Source: DASPWW01 sp035637595 (GTDB lineage: Bacteria > Actinomycetota > Thermoleophilia > Solirubrobacterales > 70-9). From it: a stretch of 41,353 nt of DNA. The notes below the pieces were generated by a model, which had not been told where the DNA came from, ran no database searches, and was given only the letters and a program-made list of their open reading frames with translations. The position numbers were made by a program, and so were the translations under genes. This document shows, piece after piece, positions 38,040 through 41,353 of the stretch; within the stretch, counting starts at the first letter, position 1; every line of letters begins with the position of its first letter. The stretch spans positions 1 to 41,353 of the forward strand of contig DASPWW010000035.1 in assembly GCA_035637595.1 (NCBI GenBank), given 5' to 3'.

Positions 38040-38305
38040 TTCTCCATCCTATCGGCCGGTGGCGAAGGCAGCTTGAGCGCCACAGCGACCGGCCAGGGAG
38101 TGGTCGGTCGCACGAAATGCATGGCTTTCGCTTCCCTCCGCGAAGGAGGAGCGCGACCTCGCCTTCAGCCGAGTACTCCTCCTCGTCCACAGCGAGTGTC
38201 GTAGGAACCTCCCCGGAGACGCCTCCTTCCATGGGAACGCGAAACTCTGCTCGCCGGCGCCGCAAGTCGGAACTGCCGGTTCGCGCAGAGATGTAGGTTC
38301 GTCCC
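38040..38305. other. non-coding gap upstream of the kinase gene
   Basis: No gene that I can support. It contains a hairpin (GCGACCG 38085-38091 with CGGTCGC 38105-38111) and, at its right end, TAGGTT (38294-38299), the -10 box of the kinase gene 6 nt before GTG 38306. A minus-strand frame open from about 38232 into the regulator is noted but not accepted. Confidence 0.4.
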
Positions 38306-38854
38306 GTGACCGCGCCAGACGCCACCCCCGTTCTGATCCTGACCGGTGCTCCTGGGGTTGGGAAGACAACGACGGCGCGGATACTCGCCGCCCGCTCAGA
38401 CCGCGCGGTTCATCTTGAGTCGGACCTGTTCTTCCGCTTCATCCAGTCCGGCTACATCGATCCGTGGAAGCCGGAGTCGCACGAGCAGAACAGGATCGTC
38501 ATGCGGATCGTCGCCGACGCAGCATCCGCCTACGCGGCGGCCGGCTACTTCACGATCGTCGACGGGATCATCATTCCTGGCTGGTTCCTTGAGCCTCTGC
38601 GTGACTCCCTCCGCGAGGCGGGACACCTGGTGGCCTATGCGGTGCTCAGAGCACCGCTGCCTGTCTGCGCGTCCAGGGCACGGAGTCGCGGATCCCAGTC
38701 GCTCGCCGATCCCGAAGTCGTCGAACGACTCTGGAAGAACTTCGCGGAGCTCGGCCCCCTAGAGCCGAACGCGATCGACATCGGCACGAGCAGTCCCGAA
38801 GATGCAGCTGACCTGCTCGCTCGACGCCTTCAAGACGGACTGCTCGCAACCTGA
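38306..38854 (+). CDS. P-loop kinase-like AAA/zeta-type protein
   Basis: 182 residues. Walker A G-A-P-G-V-G-K-T-T at 14-22; a strand and D-L after it (L-E-S-D-L-F-F), as in small-molecule or nucleotide kinases; V-D-G-I near 91 as Walker B-like; an Arg-rich lid (R-A-R-S-R-G) at about 130-135. The size and layout fit the AAA_33/chloramphenicol-phosphotransferase or zeta-toxin-like kinases. The substrate is unknown. GTG 38306 is probably leaderless. Confidence 0.8.
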   Translation: MTAPDATPVLILTGAPGVGKTTTARILAARSDRAVHLESDLFFRFIQSGYIDPWKPESHEQNRIVMRIVADAASAYAAAGYFTIVDGIIIPGWFLEPLRDSLREAGHLVAYAVLRAPLPVCASRARSRGSQSLADPEVVERLWKNFAELGPLEPNAIDIGTSSPEDAADLLARRLQDGLLAT

Positions 38855-38861
38855 AGTCGCC

Positions 38862-38904
38862 GCAACGAGAGCTTCCCTCCCCGCGGAGTGCAGTCGCTCG
38901 TTGC
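38862..38904 (+). repeat. inverted repeat after the kinase gene
   Basis: GCAACGAG (38862-38869) pairs with CTCGTTGC (38897-38904) across 27 nt, 8 bp after the stop; possibly a terminator. The rest of the 206-bp gap shows only TAGCCT at 39006-39011, a possible -10 for the next gene. Confidence 0.45.
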
Positions 38905-39060
38905 AGACGCAGGCGCAAGGGGGCTCCGCGCCGGATGGTGCGAACCACCGTCGTGCCTCAGGGAGGCTGTCGCGGGCGGGGCATCGAAGTCGACGAACTC
39001 GCGTGTAGCCTCCCAATGGCCGCAGCGCAAGCCGAAAGCCAGGCCAGCTGACAGAGAACC

Positions 39061-39483
39061 TTGGACGCAGAGCGCCGCCGCGAGGTCAACCGCTTGCTCG
39101 CTGAGCTCACGCGATGCGCCCAGGCCGATGCTTCGATCGCCGCGTTGGCCCTCGTTGGCTCATGGGCCCGCGGCGCTGCGACCGACGAGTCCGATCTCGA
39201 TGTGTTGATCCTTGGGGATCGCGACGAGCTGCTCGCGCGTCAGCCGTGGGCGGAGCTCACGGCGACGGCGGAGCTCGTCCAGCGCCGCCGGTTTGGCAGT
39301 GTCGCGGAGCGGCGCTACCGGTTGCCGAGCGGACTCGTGCTCGAGCTCGGCGTCGCATCGCGACGATGGGCTTCCGTCGATCCCGTCGACGCCGGAACGC
39401 GGCTGGTCATCAGTGACGGCATGCGCGTGGTCGTCGATCCGGAGGGACTCCTCGAGCGGCTCCGCCGAGCGGTCGCTGCCTGA
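39061..39483 (+). CDS. nucleotidyltransferase-fold protein (MNT-like)
   Basis: 140 residues. The pol-beta-type motif G-S-W-A-R-G-x-A-T-x-E-S-D-L-D lies at 33-47, where Gly-Ser binds the triphosphate and Asp45/Asp47 the metals; a third acidic position may be Glu in L-V-L-E-L-G near 102. Such minimal nucleotidyltransferases occur as antitoxins with HEPN toxins or as small-molecule adenylyltransferases. No HEPN gene is adjacent; a methyltransferase gene follows 4 bp later, so the two are co-transcribed. TTG 39061 is the only standard start ahead of the conserved domain. Confidence 0.75.
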   Translation: MDAERRREVNRLLAELTRCAQADASIAALALVGSWARGAATDESDLDVLILGDRDELLARQPWAELTATAELVQRRRFGSVAERRYRLPSGLVLELGVASRRWASVDPVDAGTRLVISDGMRVVVDPEGLLERLRRAVAA

Positions 39484-39487
39484 GGCA

Positions 39488-40240
39488 ATGGGGCTCCTTC
39501 CCGACTACACCAACCAGGCCGAGACCTACGACCGCACGCGCTCCGCGAGCCCATCCGTCCTACGACCGCTGCGCGAGGCGCTCAAGGGCGCGCCCGGCCG
39601 CCGACTCGCCGACATCGGTGGAGGCACCGGTAACTACGCATTCGCCCTCAGGCGGGAGGGCTGGGAGCCCGTTGTGGTGGACCGCTCGGCCGAGATGCTG
39701 GCGCGGGCCGCCGCCAAGGGACTCGAGACCGTAGAGGCGGACGCGCAGCGACTGCCCTTCGAGGACGAGAGCTTCGACGCCGCCACGATGATCTCGATGC
39801 TGCACCACGTCGAGGACCGTGGCGCGGCGCTGGCCGAGGCGCGGCGCATCCTCAGGGCGGCAGGGCGGCTCGTGCTCAAGGGCTTCACGACCGAGGATGC
39901 CGCGACGCTCTGGATCCTCGACTACTTCCCGAGCAGCCGGCCCTGGATGGAGGCCACTCACCCGCCGCGGGCGGCGATCCTGGCGGAGCTGCCCGACGCG
40001 TGCCTTCTCACTGTCGAGTTCGAGGACATGGAGGACGCATCACTGGCCGCGCTGTCGGCCGACCCTGAGCGGGTGCTCGAGGCGGCGCAGAGTGGCGCGA
40101 CGAGCTACTTCGAGCGGATGCAGCGCGACCATCCCGACGAGCTGCGAGCGGGACTTGCGCGGCTGCGGGAAGACATCGCGGCCGGCCGCGCCCCGAGGCG
40201 CGCCGGCACGGCCACGGTGCTCAGCTGGACGAAGCGTTAG
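39488..40240 (+). CDS. class I SAM-dependent methyltransferase
   Basis: 250 residues. Motif I A-D-I-G-G-G-T-G-N-Y at 41-50, acidic end of beta2 (V-V-D-R-S), D-A-Q-R-L-P-F (motif II, UbiE/Methyltransf_11 style), and S-M-L-H-H-V-E followed by A-R-R-I-L. It probably methylates a small molecule; the substrate is unknown. ATG 39488 has a GAGGC just upstream, overlapping the preceding stop region. It is coupled to the nucleotidyltransferase gene. Confidence 0.88.
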   Translation: MGLLPDYTNQAETYDRTRSASPSVLRPLREALKGAPGRRLADIGGGTGNYAFALRREGWEPVVVDRSAEMLARAAAKGLETVEADAQRLPFEDESFDAATMISMLHHVEDRGAALAEARRILRAAGRLVLKGFTTEDAATLWILDYFPSSRPWMEATHPPRAAILAELPDACLLTVEFEDMEDASLAALSADPERVLEAAQSGATSYFERMQRDHPDELRAGLARLREDIAAGRAPRRAGTATVLSWTKR

Positions 40241-40568
40241 AGGGCACCGCTGCTTCGCGCGAGATCCGAGCGTCTGCGCTGGCCGAGCTCACTCGCGCAA
40301 TGGACGACGGGCAGGCCGCTCGCCGGGCGCGGCGGTCGCTTCCGCAAGTCGCGGAGCCTGTCGCACAAACCCAAACCGAGCCGATAGGAGCCCATCTCCG
40401 CACGGGTTAACAATTCGCGCAACGTCCGCCTCCTCGGCGCCGCGCTCGTCCTACACTCAGCTCGCTCAGCCGCTCCTATCCCCACCTGAGCATCGTCAGG
40501 GGTGCTTGTCGCGGAGACCCTTTATGCGACAGCCTTTGCGCAAAGCGGCACCCAGCGCCGAACCCGGA
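40241..40568. other. gap with no supported gene
   Basis: Short frames on both strands lack a good start and have no recognisable domain. One plus-strand frame, read from before the methyltransferase stop to a TAA at 40408-40410, encodes an Ala/Arg-rich helix-like stretch and could be a remnant of an older coding end. Base composition is somewhat less GC-biased than the core genes. Confidence 0.35.
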
Positions 40569-40987
40569 CTAGGACACGTAGGCCTTGCGCACCATGGCGG
40601 CCGTCCATCGGTTCGTGCCGTGGGCCGGGGGGACATCCTTGCGGTTCAGGGTCTCGGCGATCTCGGCGAGGGACTTGCCTTTCGCGAGCAGCGTCCGGAT
40701 CTGCGTCCGCCATCCATAGTCCCGGTTGTTGCACCAGATGTGGGACAGTCGAACGTTCTCGGGGACGAGATGCCCGCCGGCCGACTTAAGGATCGGGTAG
40801 TGGTCGGGCGAGGGCGCCCCTTGGTGCGCGGCGTTGTGACCGGATCGAACGCGCCGCGCCCCTTGTCGTGGTAGCACTGCGGCATCTCGCACTTCAGGGC
40901 GAGGAGCTGGCCGCGCTCGGCCATCTGCACAAGGACATTCTTCACGCCGAGCTTGCGGAGTTGGTCCGCGACCGATTTATCCGCCAC
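40569..40987 (-). pseudogene. frameshifted HNH-type nuclease with recombinase-like tail
   Basis: Two frames join into one protein. The first (from GTG 40987) gives V-A-D-K-S-V-A-D-Q-L-R-K-L-G and a C-x4-C pair (C-E-M-P-Q-C). The second gives S-P-D-H-Y-P, a G-G, N-V-R-L-S-H-I-W-C-N-N (HNH signature) and an end resembling the recombinase-domain helix pair (A-E-I-A-E-T-L-N-R). The join is at the C4/G4 run 40817-40820, where one extra G on the minus strand would restore a continuous frame. Either a real frameshift mutation, slippage, or an assembly error. Confidence 0.7.
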
Positions 40988-41287
40988 GCGCTGATCCTGA
41001 CACAAAGACCCGAGCCGCCCCAGCGCGCGTCCGCGATGGCTTCTAACGATGCGTCAGCCGCTTCTCCTTTTCTGCAACCCAGTAGAGGGAAGCTCCGGCG
41101 CGGCTACTGCTCTCGCGTGACAGGAGGCGCCTGGGCGGAGGCACCGCTCGCTGTCGCTCGGGACGACGAGCAGAAGCAGTCCTCAACGGCCGGCGCACTC
41201 CCGCTTGTCCGCAAGAGCGGCTCCGACAGGCAACGCGGTTGCTCCCACGCCGCAACCGGGCAAGCACGTACGCACGTGCGTACTGAG
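40988..41287. other. gap with a 16-bp perfect palindrome
   Basis: No gene that I can support. At 41268-41283 GTACGCACGTGCGTAC is a perfect palindrome (6-bp stem, ACGT loop). It lies 4 nt beyond the 3' end of the partial tRNA on the minus strand, so it may be its terminator or part of an attachment site. Confidence 0.45.
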
Positions 41288-41329
41288 TAGCGGGGGCGGG
41301 ATTCGAACCCGCGACCTCCGGGTTATGAG
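41288..41329 (-). tRNA. 3' half of an initiator-like tRNA-Met (CAU); 5' half not present
   Basis: From the anticodon loop CTCATAA (41323-41329) to the 3' end everything is tRNA-like: CCCGG anticodon 3' strand (three G-C pairs expected, as in tRNA-fMet), AGGTC, T-arm GCGGG-TTCGAAT-CCCGC, CCCCGCT and A. On the 5' side (41330 onward) the sequence fails to pair with the anticodon stem and shows no D-arm. The identity abruptly ends at the anticodon loop, the common crossover point of tRNA-targeted integrases. Confidence 0.65.
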
Positions 41330-41353
41330 TCTCCTCCCGCACCTGGCGCGCCG

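Noticed and set aside
37951..38235. Minus-strand frame open from an ATG near 38232 through the 9-bp repeats into the small regulator
   Set aside because: The AGGAG-ATG at 37950 is a far better start, the upstream translation has no recognisable domain, and it would read through two likely -10 boxes. Kept as a caveat to the operator idea.
38855..39060. Integron-type attC site between the kinase and nucleotidyltransferase genes
   Set aside because: The inverted repeat 38862-38904 lacks proper R'/R'' core sequences, and no integrase is present.
41288..41353. Group I intron in the initiator tRNA
   Set aside because: The anticodon loop is intact on the 3' side and the preceding bases lack the terminal G of a group I intron; a junction or truncation fits better, though the window ends too soon to be sure.
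1..41353. CRISPR array, rRNA genes or insertion sequence with transposase
   Set aside because: No regularly spaced repeats of CRISPR length, no rRNA-like sequence and no transposase frame were found.

Overview
The window is GC-rich bacterial chromosome, almost fully coding. Several traits point to an actinobacterium, probably of the Thermoleophilia/Solirubrobacterales type: a complete coenzyme F420 pathway, a fused FbiC, DivIVA, a WS/DGAT acyltransferase, crotonyl-CoA carboxylase/reductase, and many genes whose start codon follows a TANNNT -10 box directly. The class-level placement is inference; the actinobacterial placement is firmer.

Layout. 1-10.3 kb is mixed housekeeping: the tail of a secreted-type protein, ClpS, crotonyl-CoA carboxylase/reductase with a small companion, a coiled-coil protein with a PD-(D/E)XK-like core, a lipoprotein, an acyltransferase behind a YgfZ-type protein, a DtxR/MntR regulator overlapping an NRAMP Mn transporter, and an orphan NMT1-type binding lipoprotein. 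10.3-19.9 kb holds inorganic pyrophosphatase, an aquaporin and the F420 block: fbiC on the plus strand; npdG-cofD-cofC and a membrane polysaccharide deacetylase coupled to cofE on the minus strand. 19.9-33.7 kb is acyl-CoA and lipid metabolism: SDR, FlK-like thioesterase, HMG-CoA lyase, WS/DGAT, 3-hydroxybutyryl-CoA dehydrogenase, DivIVA, acyl-CoA carboxylase carboxyltransferase, a diiron desaturase-like protein, a GGDEF/HD-GYP protein, acetoacetyl-CoA synthetase and a membrane M28 peptidase.

33.8-41.35 kb is different: five tRNA genes (Leu-CAA, Leu-UAG, Trp-CCA, Gly-UCC, Pro-GGG), an SRAP protein, a CAP protein, an HNH nuclease gene with a perfect LexA-type palindrome at its start, a hairpin built from a copy of the tRNA-Pro anticodon arm, a small MerR/excisionase-like regulator beside six 9-bp direct repeats, an unknown protein, a P-loop kinase, a nucleotidyltransferase, a methyltransferase, a frameshifted HNH gene, and the 3' half only of an initiator-like tRNA-Met at the edge. 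This looks like an accessory region scarred by integration at tRNA genes.

How the genes fit together: acetoacetyl-CoA synthetase, hydroxybutyryl-CoA dehydrogenase, Ccr, the carboxyltransferase and HMG-CoA lyase all work on C4-C6 acyl-CoA intermediates, and WS/DGAT can store the resulting acyl groups. Expression seems to rely largely on leaderless transcripts: at least sixteen start codons lie 6-10 nt after a TANNNT box. Two genes (the polysaccharide deacetylase and the carboxyltransferase) have no ATG, GTG or TTG near their expected N-terminus.
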